DNA of 64,000 nucleotides from Thaumarchaeota archaeon casp-thauma3 (GCA_001510275.1 LFEY01000005.1:1-64000); one strand, 5' to 3'; positions 1-8,928 are shown, numbered from the stretch's first letter. Made by a program: numbers and translations. Notes: generated by a model from the letters alone, not told the origin.

Positions 1-1
1 A

Positions 2-67
2 GTAGCAATTATCTCAATAATCGCAATATCTGCAAAATCAAGACTTAGTATTATACCAAGATACTAA
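2..67 (+). CDS. C-terminal end of a PEFG-type membrane-anchored protein (partial)
   Basis: The first bases read in frame 2 as a hydrophobic stretch (VAIISIIAISAKSRLS) ending in a short basic tail and TAA at 65-67. This is what the end of a thaumarchaeal PEFG-CTERM protein looks like: one transmembrane helix followed by a few positive residues. The PEFG motif itself would lie upstream of the window. The next gene, 61 bases downstream, ends in the same way, so these may be tandem surface-protein genes. Only 21 residues are visible, so the assignment rests on hydrophobicity and context. Confidence 0.5.
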   Translation, partial: VAIISIIAISAKSRLSIIPRY

Positions 68-128
68 AATTATATCTTTTTTCATTTTTGATAGTAAAGG
101 AAATATACAAACACATATTTGAAAACTT

Positions 129-938
129 ATGAGAATTAGAATTTTTTATAGTTTAATATTTTTACTAATAATTTCTACTGGAACAGTTTTTGCACAGGAA
201 CCTCCAATTACAGTTCAAACAAATGATAATAATTATGATGAAGAAGATACAATTGTAATTTCAGGAAAAGTTAGTATAGTTTTAGATGGGGTAAATGTTG
301 TATTACAGTTATTTAATGGAGGCAATATGATAGAAATTGCACAAATTATAGTAGCACAAGATGGAAGTTATTCACATACGATACTTGCAGAAGGCCCATT
401 GTGGAGAACTGCAGGTACAATCTTAGTAAGAGCTTCATATGATATAGCAGGAGGAACTACTACTGAGACTGAATTTAATTTTGCTCCAAAATCAGAGTTA
501 GTTGAAACCACGACTAATTTTGAAGTAAATGCAGGAAGTAATGGGACATTTGATGTAGAGTACACCATTAAAGGAGGTACCATTAAAGACATCATAGTAG
601 ATCCTAGTATTTTTGCAATAATAGTACAAATCGAGTCAACAGATGAAGGAACTGTTTCATTAGATTTACCTAGAGAATTCATAGGTGCAGAAAAACAAGA
701 TGGTAAAGATGATTCGTTTATAATTCTCATTGATGGAATAGAAGTTTCATATCAAGAATCAGTAGTACATTCAGATTCCAGAGTAATAACAATTAATTTT
801 GAAGAAGGAGATTCAGATATTGAAATTATTGGAACTTATGTTGTTCCCGAATTTGGCACTATTGTAATGATGATCCTGATTGTAGGCATCATGACAATAA
901 TTCTAGCATCTAAAAATAAATTCCAAATTAAGGTTTAG
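129..938 (+). CDS. Exported PEFG-CTERM surface protein
   Basis: A 269-residue protein with an N-terminal signal peptide (hydrophobic residues 5-20, likely cleavage after FAQ near 23), a beta-rich extracellular region, and a C-terminal PEFG motif (residues 240-243) followed by a transmembrane helix and a short Lys-containing tail. This tripartite end is the PEFG-CTERM sorting signal known from ammonia-oxidising archaea, presumed to be processed by an archaeosortase-like enzyme. Residues 30-118 form an Ig-like domain (ISGKV...LDGVNVVLQ...IAQIIV...GPLW) similar in pattern to the N-terminal part of the exported protein at 7966-8928. A TATA-like AAATATAC about 30 bases upstream suggests a leaderless transcript. 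Binding partner or function is unknown. Confidence 0.75.
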   Translation: MRIRIFYSLIFLLIISTGTVFAQEPPITVQTNDNNYDEEDTIVISGKVSIVLDGVNVVLQLFNGGNMIEIAQIIVAQDGSYSHTILAEGPLWRTAGTILVRASYDIAGGTTTETEFNFAPKSELVETTTNFEVNAGSNGTFDVEYTIKGGTIKDIIVDPSIFAIIVQIESTDEGTVSLDLPREFIGAEKQDGKDDSFIILIDGIEVSYQESVVHSDSRVITINFEEGDSDIEIIGTYVVPEFGTIVMMILIVGIMTIILASKNKFQIKV

Positions 939-2104
939 ATTTTAGAAACAAAAGAATATTTTTCTTTATAAGGAGAAACTGAACGAAGTTCCCCGACTAC
1001 TTTTTTGAGAACATCAATTGTTTTTTCAATTTCTTTATGATCATTGAAAATTCCAATTGTTAATCGTAAGGAACCAGTAATTTGTTCAAGTGAAAATCCC
1101 ATTGCTTGTAAAACATGTGATGCTTTTTGTGTATTTACAGAACATGCAGAACCAGTAGATGCTGCAATTCCATACTCATCAAGTTTGATTATGAGATCCT
1201 CACCATTAACACCAAGAAATGTAAAATGAGCATTGTTTGGTAATCTAAATTGAGAATGACCATTTAGAACTACTTCAGGAATTTCATTTAGTATTTTTTC
1301 AACTAGAGTGTCTCGAAGTTTTTTCATTTGAATGATATTGTCATTTAGATTATTTTTTGCAATTTCACATGCCATTCCAAATCCAACAATGCTTGCAACA
1401 TTTTCAGTTCCAGAACGTAATCCATGTTCTTGACCTCCACCCAACATTACAGGATCAATATCTATGCCATTTTTGATGTATAATGCACCTACCCCTTTAG
1501 GACCATAGAGTTTGTGAGAGGAAATAGACAACAAATCCACGCCTAATTCTTTGACATCAATTGGGATTTTACCAACTGCTTGTATGGCATCAGTATGAAA
1601 AGGAATTTTATGCTCATTACATATTTTGGCAATCTCAGAAATTGGTTGAATAGTACCAACTTCATTATTTCCAAACATTATTGAAACAAGACTAGTTTTT
1701 TTAGAAATATGATTTTTTAGATCAGAGCACTCTATCATACCAAACTGATTAACTGGGAGATAATCAACATCAAACCCATTTTGGGCCAATTGTTTACAGG
1801 GTTCTAAAATTGCATCATGTTCAATGGAAGACGTAATGATTTGACTAGCTGGATTTTTCATAGATATTCCTCTTAATGCAGTATTGTTTGATTCAGTGCC
1901 ACCAGATGTAAACAAAATTTCAGAAGGGTCTGCATTAATTAAAGATGCAATCTGTTTTCTGGCTTTTTCAATTGCCTTATGGGCTAACCTACCATAACGA
2001 TGTATAGATGATGGGTTTCCATATTGCTCTTTTAGGTACGGTAGCATTGAATTCAAAACATCTTCATGAATTTGAGTGGATGCTGCGTTATCTAGATAAA
2101 TCAA
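935..2104 (-). CDS. nifS: Cysteine desulfurase, NifS/IscS family
   Basis: A 389-residue PLP enzyme that takes sulfur from cysteine to form a protein persulfide and alanine. Visible family marks are the N-terminal YLDNAAST, the FTSGGTESNN cofactor motif (66-74), the H-x-D region FHTDAIQAVGK, the SSHKLYGPKG motif with the Schiff-base lysine (K198), and the catalytic cysteine C321 in STGSACSVN. The gene overlaps the start of... its upstream neighbour larE by 4 bases (2101-2104), so the two are probably cotranscribed and the enzyme may supply sulfide for LarE or its iron-sulfur cluster, as well as general Fe-S assembly and tRNA thiolation. Its 3' end overlaps the convergent PEFG gene by 4 bases. 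Family assignment is secure; the specific sulfur acceptor is inferred. Confidence 0.93.
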   Translation of the reverse strand: MIYLDNAASTQIHEDVLNSMLPYLKEQYGNPSSIHRYGRLAHKAIEKARKQIASLINADPSEILFTSGGTESNNTALRGISMKNPASQIITSSIEHDAILEPCKQLAQNGFDVDYLPVNQFGMIECSDLKNHISKKTSLVSIMFGNNEVGTIQPISEIAKICNEHKIPFHTDAIQAVGKIPIDVKELGVDLLSISSHKLYGPKGVGALYIKNGIDIDPVMLGGGQEHGLRSGTENVASIVGFGMACEIAKNNLNDNIIQMKKLRDTLVEKILNEIPEVVLNGHSQFRLPNNAHFTFLGVNGEDLIIKLDEYGIAASTGSACSVNTQKASHVLQAMGFSLEQITGSLRLTIGIFNDHKEIEKTIDVLKKVVGELRSVSPYKEKYSFVSKI

Positions 2105-2898
2105 TCTGTAATCACATTAATTTTTCCTGGTTTATATCCATCCGGATCAATTTCAACTGTAGAAAATCCAATCATCTTTAATTTTTCAGTGATTTTATTC
2201 AGAACAGTATCATTAAATAACGATATCATAGCTTTGTCAACTTCAATTTTTGCATTACCATTAAGATCTCTAACTCTAACTTGTTTTACATTTGTAAGTT
2301 GTTTAACAATTGTTTCTCCAAGTTCAATTCGAGTTAATTTCTCAGCTGTAACTCTTTGTCCCCAAGGTATTCTAGAAGCCAAACAAGAGTTTGATGGTTT
2401 GTCATAAACAGACAGTCCTATAGATTTTGCAGATTCCCTAATTTCTGATTTTGAAAAGTTTGTCTCTACAAGTGGACTTCTAATACCATTTTGTTTTAAT
2501 GCTTCAATCCCAGGCCTATAATCACCTAAATCATCCAGATTAGTTCCATCAACTATTACTCCAATATTGTGTTTCTTGGCTAATTCAATCAAATGATTAC
2601 CTAATTCCATCCTACAGTGAAAACAGCGATTTGAGTCATTTTTGATAAATTCTTCATTTTCAAGTTCATTATAATCCAAAAAGAGATGGCTTATTCCTAT
2701 CTCATTACATATTTGTTTAGCAGAATGAAGTTCTTCCTCAGATAAAGTCTTGTAATCAGCAGTAACTGCAATTGCTGAATTTCCTAATTTTTGAAAAGCA
2801 GCATATGCAACAAGTGCACTATCAACACCTCCTGAAAGCGCAATCATTACTTTGTTTTTGGGTTCAAACCAATTTACTAATTCATCTAGTTTTGTCAT
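2101..2898 (-). CDS. larE: LarE-type sulfur transferase (nickel-pincer cofactor synthesis)
   Basis: A 265-residue PP-loop ATPase with SGGVDS at residues 22-27. LarE activates the carboxylates of pyridinium-3,5-biscarboxylate mononucleotide by adenylylation and installs sulfur in the nickel-pincer nucleotide pathway. Three cysteines stand out: C92 and C95 in RCFHCR and C172 in PSNSCLASRI. LarE of Lactobacillus plantarum sacrifices the single Cys in the last motif, whereas homologues with all three are reported to bind a [4Fe-4S] cluster and carry sulfur catalytically; this protein looks like the three-Cys type. It overlaps larC (2895-2898) and the desulfurase gene (2101-2104) by 4 bases each, forming a larC-larE-nifS operon. 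Confidence 0.9.
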   Translation of the reverse strand: MTKLDELVNWFEPKNKVMIALSGGVDSALVAYAAFQKLGNSAIAVTADYKTLSEEELHSAKQICNEIGISHLFLDYNELENEEFIKNDSNRCFHCRMELGNHLIELAKKHNIGVIVDGTNLDDLGDYRPGIEALKQNGIRSPLVETNFSKSEIRESAKSIGLSVYDKPSNSCLASRIPWGQRVTAEKLTRIELGETIVKQLTNVKQVRVRDLNGNAKIEVDKAMISLFNDTVLNKITEKLKMIGFSTVEIDPDGYKPGKINVITD

Positions 2899-4121
2899 TT
2901 TATATCCTCTAGTTTTTCAATCTCTTTTCTTAATAATGACTCAGTCGCTTTAATTGATTTGTCAATTATGTTGGAGACATTCTTCAGATCATCGAATTCT
3001 ATTTTAAAATCAATTTTTCCTTTAAAAGAGGATTTTTTGTAATTTACTTGAAAAGATTTCCCATTCAAAGTTAAAGAGACAGCATGAATTGTTCTAGGAA
3101 CAGTAAATCGGTTAGACTCAGAAATTCGAATTCCCAAAGTACCAGTCTCAAGTACTATGGTATCAACTATTTCTTCAACATTTTCATCGCTACAAATTAC
3201 AGATACAAGATTTGTAGGTCTCCCTTTCTTAGTAATTCCATGATAAATTGAAACATCTTTTGCGCCTTTTTTCATAATTTTTTCAATTAGATTTCCCAAA
3301 ATTTCTCCTGAAACATCATCTACATTTGTTTCAAGGATCTTTACTGAATCAATATCAAAATTATTTTCAGAACCTCTAACAATTTTTAAAACATTTGAAA
3401 AAGTTTCAAAATCTTTTTGTCCTGCACCATAACCAATTGAATCAATTTTCATGGGAGGATAATATTCCATAACTTCATTTGTCAGATTTACCAAAATACA
3501 AGCACCTGTAGGAGTAGTAAGTTCTTCATTTGCAGCATTTCCTTTGATTATAAAATTTGAGTTTTTGAAAATCTCAAGAATTGCACTAGCTGGATTGGAC
3601 ATAGTCCCATGTGAAAAAGTTACATTGCCTCCACCAACTGAGATAGGCAAACAAAGAATCCGTTCATCAAATAATCCCAAATCTTCCAAAGCAATTGCAA
3701 TACCAACAATATCTACAATAGTGTCAATACTAGATACTTCATGAAAGAGAACAGCGTCTTTAGAAATTCCATGAATTTTAGATTCAGATGAAATGAGAGT
3801 ATCAATACAAGATTCTGAAAATGTTTTTGCTTTTTCTGAAAGTCCAATAGATTGGATAGAATCAGTAATTACCTTTTTGATTTCTGAGCCTTTTCGTTCG
3901 TGAATATCTTCTTCAATTTCTAAAATTAATTGAACAGCTTGTATACCATGTTTTTGAATTTTTTGAAAATCAATTTTTTTAATAGATGAATTTGAGAGAA
4001 AATTTTCTGATTGTTTAATTCCATCAATTATCCTATTTTTGTCTGCACCTAAATCCACCAAAGAGCAAAGAAGCATGTCTCCAGATATACCTGCAACCTG
4101 TGGATCAATTACAATAACCAT
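2895..4121 (-). CDS. larC: LarC nickel insertion protein (nickel-pincer cofactor)
   Basis: A 408-residue protein matching LarC, the CTP-dependent cyclometallase that inserts nickel into the pincer nucleotide. Motifs are GISGDM (11-16), the FHEVSSIDTIVDIVG block, GYGAGQKDFETFSNVLKI, and the C-terminal ETNVDDVSGE...GRPTNLV block. In L. plantarum larC is split and joined by programmed frameshifting; here it is one uninterrupted frame. It is the first gene of the minus-strand operon larC-larE-nifS. A TATA-like TTTATAAGTA (about 4141-4152, read on the minus strand) lies 20-30 bases upstream of the ATG, fitting a leaderless transcript. LarB is encoded divergently 1 kb away. Confidence 0.9.
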   Translation of the reverse strand: MVIVIDPQVAGISGDMLLCSLVDLGADKNRIIDGIKQSENFLSNSSIKKIDFQKIQKHGIQAVQLILEIEEDIHERKGSEIKKVITDSIQSIGLSEKAKTFSESCIDTLISSESKIHGISKDAVLFHEVSSIDTIVDIVGIAIALEDLGLFDERILCLPISVGGGNVTFSHGTMSNPASAILEIFKNSNFIIKGNAANEELTTPTGACILVNLTNEVMEYYPPMKIDSIGYGAGQKDFETFSNVLKIVRGSENNFDIDSVKILETNVDDVSGEILGNLIEKIMKKGAKDVSIYHGITKKGRPTNLVSVICSDENVEEIVDTIVLETGTLGIRISESNRFTVPRTIHAVSLTLNGKSFQVNYKKSSFKGKIDFKIEFDDLKNVSNIIDKSIKATESLLRKEIEKLEDIK

Positions 4122-4211
4122 TGATTAAAAATTATCAAAAATACTTATAAATTCGTCTAATAGGTATTGAATTTCATTAGATTTAATTATTGAAAATCAA
4201 CAGTGTTTTTC
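4122..4211. promoter_or_regulatory. Divergent promoter region between larC and mdh
   Basis: Ninety bases of AT-rich DNA separate the divergently transcribed larC and malate dehydrogenase genes. On the minus strand a TATA-like element (TTTATAAGTA) lies at about 4141-4152. On the plus strand the likely promoter element is in the AT-rich stretch near 4170-4190. No clear operator palindrome is visible. Confidence 0.45.
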
Positions 4212-5126
4212 ATGATTACAATAATTGGTGCGGGTAAAGTAGGTGGAGATGCTGCATTATTTTCTGCATTAAAGCGATTAGATGATCAAATTTTGTTATT
4301 AGATGTTGCTAAAGGACTCCCACAAGGAGAAGCAATGGATATCAACCACATGTTATCAGAACAAGGAATTGATGTTGAGGTAAAAGGTTCTAATGATTTT
4401 ACAGACATGAAAGGTTCCAATGTTGTAATAGTTGTTGCAGGTTCTGGAAGAAAACCAGGAATGACAAGAATGGATCTTTTGAAGATTAATGCTTCAATTG
4501 TTAAGAGCGTTGTTGAGAATATTAAAAAATATGCTGATAACTCTATGATAATTCCAGTTACAAACCCGCTTGATCCAATGGCATATATCACTTACAAAGT
4601 CTCAGGATTTGACAGAAGTAGAGTATTTGGAATGGGAGGAATGCTTGACTTGTCAAGATTCAGACAATTTATTCATGAAGCAACAGGGCATTCTCGTGAT
4701 TCCATTAGAGCTTTAGTAATTGGAGAACATGGAGAAAATATGCTACCATTACCAAGATTTTCATCAGTTTCAGGTATTCCATTATCATCTTTTCTTCCAA
4801 AAGAAAAGTTAGATGAATTAGTTCAAAGTACAAAACAAGTAGCAGCTAAAGTAATTGAATTAAAAGGAGCTACAGTACATGCACCAGGAAATGCAATTTC
4901 TTCAATTGTTGAATCAGTTGTAAGAGATAGAAAACAAGTCATCCCAGTTGCTACATATCTTGATGGAGAGTATGGTCAGTCAGATGTAACAATTGGAGTT
5001 CCAGCAGTTATTGGAAAGAACGGTGTTGAAAAAATTATTGAATTAGACCTAAATGATGAAGAAAAACAAGTATTTGAGAAAGGAATTGAGAGCGTTAAAG
5101 GCGCTATCTCAGGTATTGAAATCTAA
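4212..5126 (+). CDS. mdh: Malate dehydrogenase (LDH/MDH superfamily)
   Basis: A 304-residue NAD(P)-dependent dehydrogenase interconverting malate and oxaloacetate. The N-terminal Rossmann motif GAGKVGG begins at residue 6; the substrate-specificity loop reads [12 protein letters not shown], where the Arg in GRKP occupies the position that selects malate (Gln in lactate dehydrogenases), and the catalytic His lies in [10 protein letters not shown] start at ATG 4212 (MITIIGAG), since an in-frame GTG at 4203 would add only three residues before the conserved beta strand. It sits between larC and larB; that placement may be chance, or may hint at a 2-hydroxy-acid role for the pincer cofactor. A T7 run at 5130-5136 may terminate some transcripts. 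Confidence 0.92.
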   Translation: MITIIGAGKVGGDAALFSALKRLDDQILLLDVAKGLPQGEAMDINHMLSEQGIDVEVKGSNDFTDMKGSNVVIVVAGSGRKPGMTRMDLLKINASIVKSVVENIKKYADNSMIIPVTNPLDPMAYITYKVSGFDRSRVFGMGGMLDLSRFRQFIHEATGHSRDSIRALVIGEHGENMLPLPRFSSVSGIPLSSFLPKEKLDELVQSTKQVAAKVIELKGATVHAPGNAISSIVESVVRDRKQVIPVATYLDGEYGQSDVTIGVPAVIGKNGVEKIIELDLNDEEKQVFEKGIESVKGAISGIEI

Positions 5127-5159
5127 GCCTTTTTTTATCCAAACAGAGAAAAATCATCA

Positions 5160-5942
5160 TTGGAATTACATGAGATTTTAGAATCATTGAAAGTAGGAAA
5201 AATTTCAGTTAATAATGCAAAAAAGCTTTTGTCATTATATTCTATTGAAGAAATAGAAGGCTTTGCCAAAATTGATATTAACAGAAGAAAGAGAAGAGGG
5301 ATCCCAGAAGTAGTTTTTGCAGAAACAAAAGAACTAGATGAAATTAAAAAAATCATAAAAAAAACTCTAGAAAAAGCTAATTCAGTAATTGTCTCAAGGA
5401 TAAAGAAAGAAGACTATCCAAAAATTCTAGCATTTGCAAAGAGATTAAAAGTCAAAATAGAGACTGGAAGAAATTCATCATCGTTGTTGTTATTTAAAAA
5501 ACCTATAAAATTTCATGGAGGAAAAGTAGGAATACTCACTGCAGGCACATCAGATATTGGAGTAGCAGAAGAATCCAGATTAATGTGTGAATCAATGAAC
5601 TGTAAATGTATTACAAGTTATGACGTAGGAGTTGCAGGTATTCATAGAGTTTTTCCAATTTTAAAAGAAATGATAAAAGAGGATGTTGATTGTATTATAG
5701 TAGCTGCAGGGATGGAAGGCGCTTTAGCCACACTTGTTTCTACTATGGTTGACATTCCAATTATAGGAATTCCAACATCTATAGGATATGGATACGGAGG
5801 AAGAGGCATAGCAGCCCTTGCATCAATGCTTCAAAGCTGTTCATTAGGATTATCAGTGGTAAATATCGATAATGGGATTGCAGCAGGCGGGATTGCAGCA
5901 AATATTGCAAACAGAACTATTAGAAAAAATAATTCTAAGTAA
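5160..5942 (+). CDS. larB: LarB, pyridinium biscarboxylate synthase (nickel-pincer cofactor)
   Basis: A 260-residue protein with the LarB architecture: a helical N-terminal part containing NRRKRRGIPEVVFAETK, then a PurE-like domain with AGTSDIGVAEES, YDVGVAGIHRVF, AAGMEGALATL, IPTSIGYGYGGRG and the end motif VVNIDNGIAAGG. LarB carboxylates and hydrolyses nicotinic acid adenine dinucleotide to give the biscarboxylate precursor used by LarE and LarC. The start is TTG at 5160, 33 bases after mdh and directly before the conserved LHEILESLKVG sequence. With larC and larE nearby, the complete three-gene pathway for the cofactor is present within 5 kb. Confidence 0.9.
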   Translation: MELHEILESLKVGKISVNNAKKLLSLYSIEEIEGFAKIDINRRKRRGIPEVVFAETKELDEIKKIIKKTLEKANSVIVSRIKKEDYPKILAFAKRLKVKIETGRNSSSLLLFKKPIKFHGGKVGILTAGTSDIGVAEESRLMCESMNCKCITSYDVGVAGIHRVFPILKEMIKEDVDCIIVAAGMEGALATLVSTMVDIPIIGIPTSIGYGYGGRGIAALASMLQSCSLGLSVVNIDNGIAAGGIAANIANRTIRKNNSK

Positions 5943-6011
5943 AAATTACAAATGAATGAGGCAAATCATCCTCGTAAATGATATATAGCATACTTTAACG
6001 AAGTTTTGTAA

Positions 6012-7592
6012 TTGTCTGGTAAACGTGTTGTTCTTACTGCTGATCGTAGTTTAATGACAAATTATAGAGGAAATTTTCTGTATGGTTTTATTGCATGTGG
6101 ACCATATGAAGTTCTTCCTGAATGGGTTTTTGATAAAGTATTCTGTCCCTCAGTTGAAACAGACCCTATTACAGGGGAAGTTAAAGTTGCGCAAGTAGGA
6201 TTAAGAAGAATAGAGAGTTCTTTACTTCAAGGTGGGTATAAAAGAGAAGATGTGTTTCTTGCACATCCTGAAATGTTACAGAAATCCATTGGACCTGATA
6301 CTAAAGTTGTAGGAATTAATGTGATGGACCCACTAGGAATGGCTCCAGTTACAACAACAATGTCACCAGAAAAATTATCCTATGTTGCAATGAAATTCAA
6401 AAAAATGTGTGCCAATATTATTCAACTCAAAAAGAAATATGATTTCAAAGTTGTAGTAGGAGGTAATGGGGCATGGGAGTTAGCTAAATCAGATAGAATG
6501 AAAATTCATGGAATTGATACCGTAGTTGTAGGTGAAGCTGATGAATTAGCAGTAGACTTGTTCCAAGATCTAGAAAAAGGTGATGCCCCAGAACTAATGC
6601 ATTGTTTTGTAAGAAATCTTGAAAATATTCCAGTTATTGAAGGCCCTACAATTAATTCCCTGATTGAGGCAATGAGAGGATGTGGAAGGGGATGTGACTT
6701 TTGTGACGTAAATAAAAGATCAAAAAAAGACCTCCCATTAGAAAGATTACAACATGAAGCACAAATTAACTTAGATTATGGATTTGATTCAATTTGGTTA
6801 CATTCAGATGAAATGTTACTTTATGGATGTGATAATAGAGACTTTATTCCAAACAGAGATGTTATCACTGACTTGTGGAAGGGACTTAAAGGGTTAGGGG
6901 CAAATTTTGTTGGAACTACACATATGACATTTTCTGCAGTTGCAGCAGATCCTACATTAATGCAACAAATTTCACATATCAATAAACAAGATGAAACAGG
7001 AAGATGGCTTGCAACTAATTTAGGAATTGAGACAGTGTCACCTGCAATGGTAAAGAAACATCTGGGTGTTAAAACTAAACCATTTGCACCTGAAGAATGG
7101 GGAAGTGTTGTAAGAGAAGGTGCAAAGATTCTAAATGAAAATCACTGGTTCCCAGCTGCTACAATCATAATTGGATGGCCAGATGAAACTCCAGATGATG
7201 TTCAATATACAATTGATATGATGAGTGACTTTAGAGAGATGAACTTTAGAGGATTAGTAGCACCATTGCTTTATCAGGATTTTAGTGAAAAGAATTCCAT
7301 GCATTTTGGAAATTTGAATGAGGCACAATTTACTCTATTTTGGAAATGCTGGGAAAACAATCTACGCGTTATTAATGATATCATTCCAATTATTCTTAGA
7401 AATAAGACATACGGGCCACCAATGAAGGTATTCATGTACGGTATTCTCAAAGCAGGAACTTGGGCAATTATGAGATATCTAAGAGGATTGTGCAAAGATC
7501 TATTCAATGGAAGAACCCCAGATGAGATTATCGATAAATATGCAAGAAGTAGATCTGTATCTGCCCCAAAAATTCAAACAAAGAAATTATAG
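6012..7592 (+). CDS. B12-binding-type radical SAM protein, candidate lipid-modifying enzyme
   Basis: A 526-residue protein. Residues 95-205 look like a cobalamin-binding-type Rossmann domain (TKVVGINVMDP, FKVVVGGNGAWEL, IDTVVVGEADE), followed by the radical SAM motif MRGCGRGCDFCD with C224, C228 and C231 (CxxxCxxC). The C-terminal 130 residues are long for the family and contain an aromatic, semi-hydrophobic segment (IIPIILRNKTYGPPMKV) with more basic residues afterwards, suggesting membrane association. Thaumarchaea make crenarchaeol, and the archaeal tetraether ring synthases (Grs) and calditol synthase are radical SAM enzymes of roughly this size and layout, so a role in membrane lipid modification is a reasonable guess but not proven. 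The start is TTG at 6012. Confidence 0.75.
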   Translation: MSGKRVVLTADRSLMTNYRGNFLYGFIACGPYEVLPEWVFDKVFCPSVETDPITGEVKVAQVGLRRIESSLLQGGYKREDVFLAHPEMLQKSIGPDTKVVGINVMDPLGMAPVTTTMSPEKLSYVAMKFKKMCANIIQLKKKYDFKVVVGGNGAWELAKSDRMKIHGIDTVVVGEADELAVDLFQDLEKGDAPELMHCFVRNLENIPVIEGPTINSLIEAMRGCGRGCDFCDVNKRSKKDLPLERLQHEAQINLDYGFDSIWLHSDEMLLYGCDNRDFIPNRDVITDLWKGLKGLGANFVGTTHMTFSAVAADPTLMQQISHINKQDETGRWLATNLGIETVSPAMVKKHLGVKTKPFAPEEWGSVVREGAKILNENHWFPAATIIIGWPDETPDDVQYTIDMMSDFREMNFRGLVAPLLYQDFSEKNSMHFGNLNEAQFTLFWKCWENNLRVINDIIPIILRNKTYGPPMKVFMYGILKAGTWAIMRYLRGLCKDLFNGRTPDEIIDKYARSRSVSAPKIQTKKL

Positions 7593-7910
7593 ATTTTCAA
7601 TGGCAATGTCTGCTATAGTGTTTCGTTTTGGTGTTACAGAGATAAAGTAAACTTTGTCTGCTCTCTCGATACTTACAACTTTTTTGTAAGACTTTGATGC
7701 AACATCAAATTCATAGATTCCAGGTTCAAGTATAGCTTTAGCATAAAGCATAAGGTACGTTTCCCCAGTAGATGGACTCAGTGGAATAAACGACATTACA
7801 TATCCTTTGTAAGAATTAATTGGCATTGTATTTTTCATAGGAGGAGCTGCTGATGCCATATACATGAAAAAATCTTCAGTAGTATCAAATTCTTCGTATT
7901 CAATATGCAT
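7587..7910 (-). CDS. Small conserved-looking protein of unknown function
   Basis: A 107-residue soluble protein, acidic at the N-terminus (MHIEYEEFDTTEDFF) with a predicted beta-rich middle (GETYLMLYAKAILEPGIYEFDV). I do not recognise the family. It is convergent with the radical SAM gene and overlaps its last 6 bases. The reading frame is clean, codon use matches its neighbours, and there is a 55-base gap to the next minus-strand gene, so it is probably real. Confidence 0.65.
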   Translation of the reverse strand: MHIEYEEFDTTEDFFMYMASAAPPMKNTMPINSYKGYVMSFIPLSPSTGETYLMLYAKAILEPGIYEFDVASKSYKKVVSIERADKVYFISVTPKRNTIADIAIENL

Positions 7911-7965
7911 TAAATCACATTATGTGTTTCAGTATAATAACCTACTAGAATGAAATTAGTTATAA

Positions 7966-8928
7966 TTATTTTCTAGATTTGAAATGTTTGTGAACTTTGA
8001 ATCCAACTAATGCAGGTGCTGCAATATACATTCCCAAATTAAGTGCAATTACAGAAATTCCAAGTCCTAATACTTCAACTTCTGAACCATTTTCAGCTAA
8101 CGTCATAATTGATAGTGTTGAAACCATTGGAGTGATAAATGCTCTAACTACTTCTTGGAACATTGGATTTTCTCTTTCCATATCAGCAATTGTTGGTGAG
8201 AATGAATAGTATAGTTGGTTAAATCCAGTCATAAATGATATACCAGATGCAGTACTCATTACAGTGTTATCTCTAATTTCTCTGAGGAATTGAACTTGTG
8301 GTGCTAATTCAGTTCCATATGCTGCTGTTGCAATTAAACAACCGCCACCTTTTGGTTCTTCAGTTTTTACAACTTGACAAATTCCATTAACTAATGTAGT
8401 TCCTGCACCACATGTTGGTTCTGGCTCAGGTGTTGGTTCTGGCTCAGGTGTTGGTTCTGGCTCAGGTGTTGGTTCTGGCTCAGGTGTATCATCAACTGGT
8501 GGTGGAGGTTTAGAAACAACTTGTTCACCACCAACATAATTTACAGTAATGGAAGATTTATCAGCACCAAATTGAAATTTAATAGTATAATCACCATTTA
8601 GTTTCCAATATGATCCTCCAGCAATGAAACTTTTTGTAAAGGAACCATCAGAGTTAATTTCATTTACCAGTAGTTGTCCAATTTGTACAATGTTATTATC
8701 TGGAGATATAACAAGAAAAGTGAGTCCTTTTCCAGCTGAAGAATCATAATCTTTGATAGTTCCAGAAACAGTTACAGATGCACCATTTGAATAAATTTCA
8801 GTGTCAGAAGATATTGGTAATGCAGGATTAGGATCACTAGTTGCAAAAGCAGTACCGCCAACACCATACGATAGAATTGAAATAGACAATAAAGCAAATG
8901 CCAAGAATCCAGTAAGCTTCATTTTCAA
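7966..8928 (-). CDS. Exported protein with Pro/Glu repeat linker and CFI-box C-terminus
   Basis: A 320-residue protein. Residues 1-29 are a signal peptide ending near TAFA. Residues 40-135 form an Ig-like domain resembling that of the PEFG protein at 129-938 (VTVSGTIKDYD...NNIVQIGQLLV...GGSYWKLNGDYTI). Then come a PPPP linker, about four PEPEPT repeats, a short Cys-containing segment (CGAGTTLVNGICQ) and the CFI-box motif GGGCLIATAAYGTELAPQV followed by LREIRD. The end has hydrophobic segments (FITPMVSTLSIMTL; ISVIALNLGMYIAAPALVG) and a basic tail. CFI-box C-termini are known on exported bacterial and archaeal proteins of unknown processing. Likely a cell-surface protein; the function is unknown. 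Confidence 0.7.
   Translation of the reverse strand: MKMKLTGFLAFALLSISILSYGVGGTAFATSDPNPALPISSDTEIYSNGASVTVSGTIKDYDSSAGKGLTFLVISPDNNIVQIGQLLVNEINSDGSFTKSFIAGGSYWKLNGDYTIKFQFGADKSSITVNYVGGEQVVSKPPPPVDDTPEPEPTPEPEPTPEPEPTPEPEPTCGAGTTLVNGICQVVKTEEPKGGGCLIATAAYGTELAPQVQFLREIRDNTVMSTASGISFMTGFNQLYYSFSPTIADMERENPMFQEVVRAFITPMVSTLSIMTLAENGSEVEVLGLGISVIALNLGMYIAAPALVGFKVHKHFKSRK
8417..8488 (-). repeat. Four tandem 18-bp repeats encoding PEPEPT
   Basis: Four head-to-tail copies of GGTTCTGGCTCAGGTGTT (plus-strand view; last base differs in the fourth) encode the Pro-Glu-Pro linker of the CFI-box protein. The near-perfect identity suggests recent slippage, so copy number may vary between strains. Confidence 0.9.

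Noticed and set aside
8417-8488. Possible CRISPR-like repeat
   Set aside because: The four 18-bp repeats are contiguous, without spacers, and encode the PEPEPT linker.
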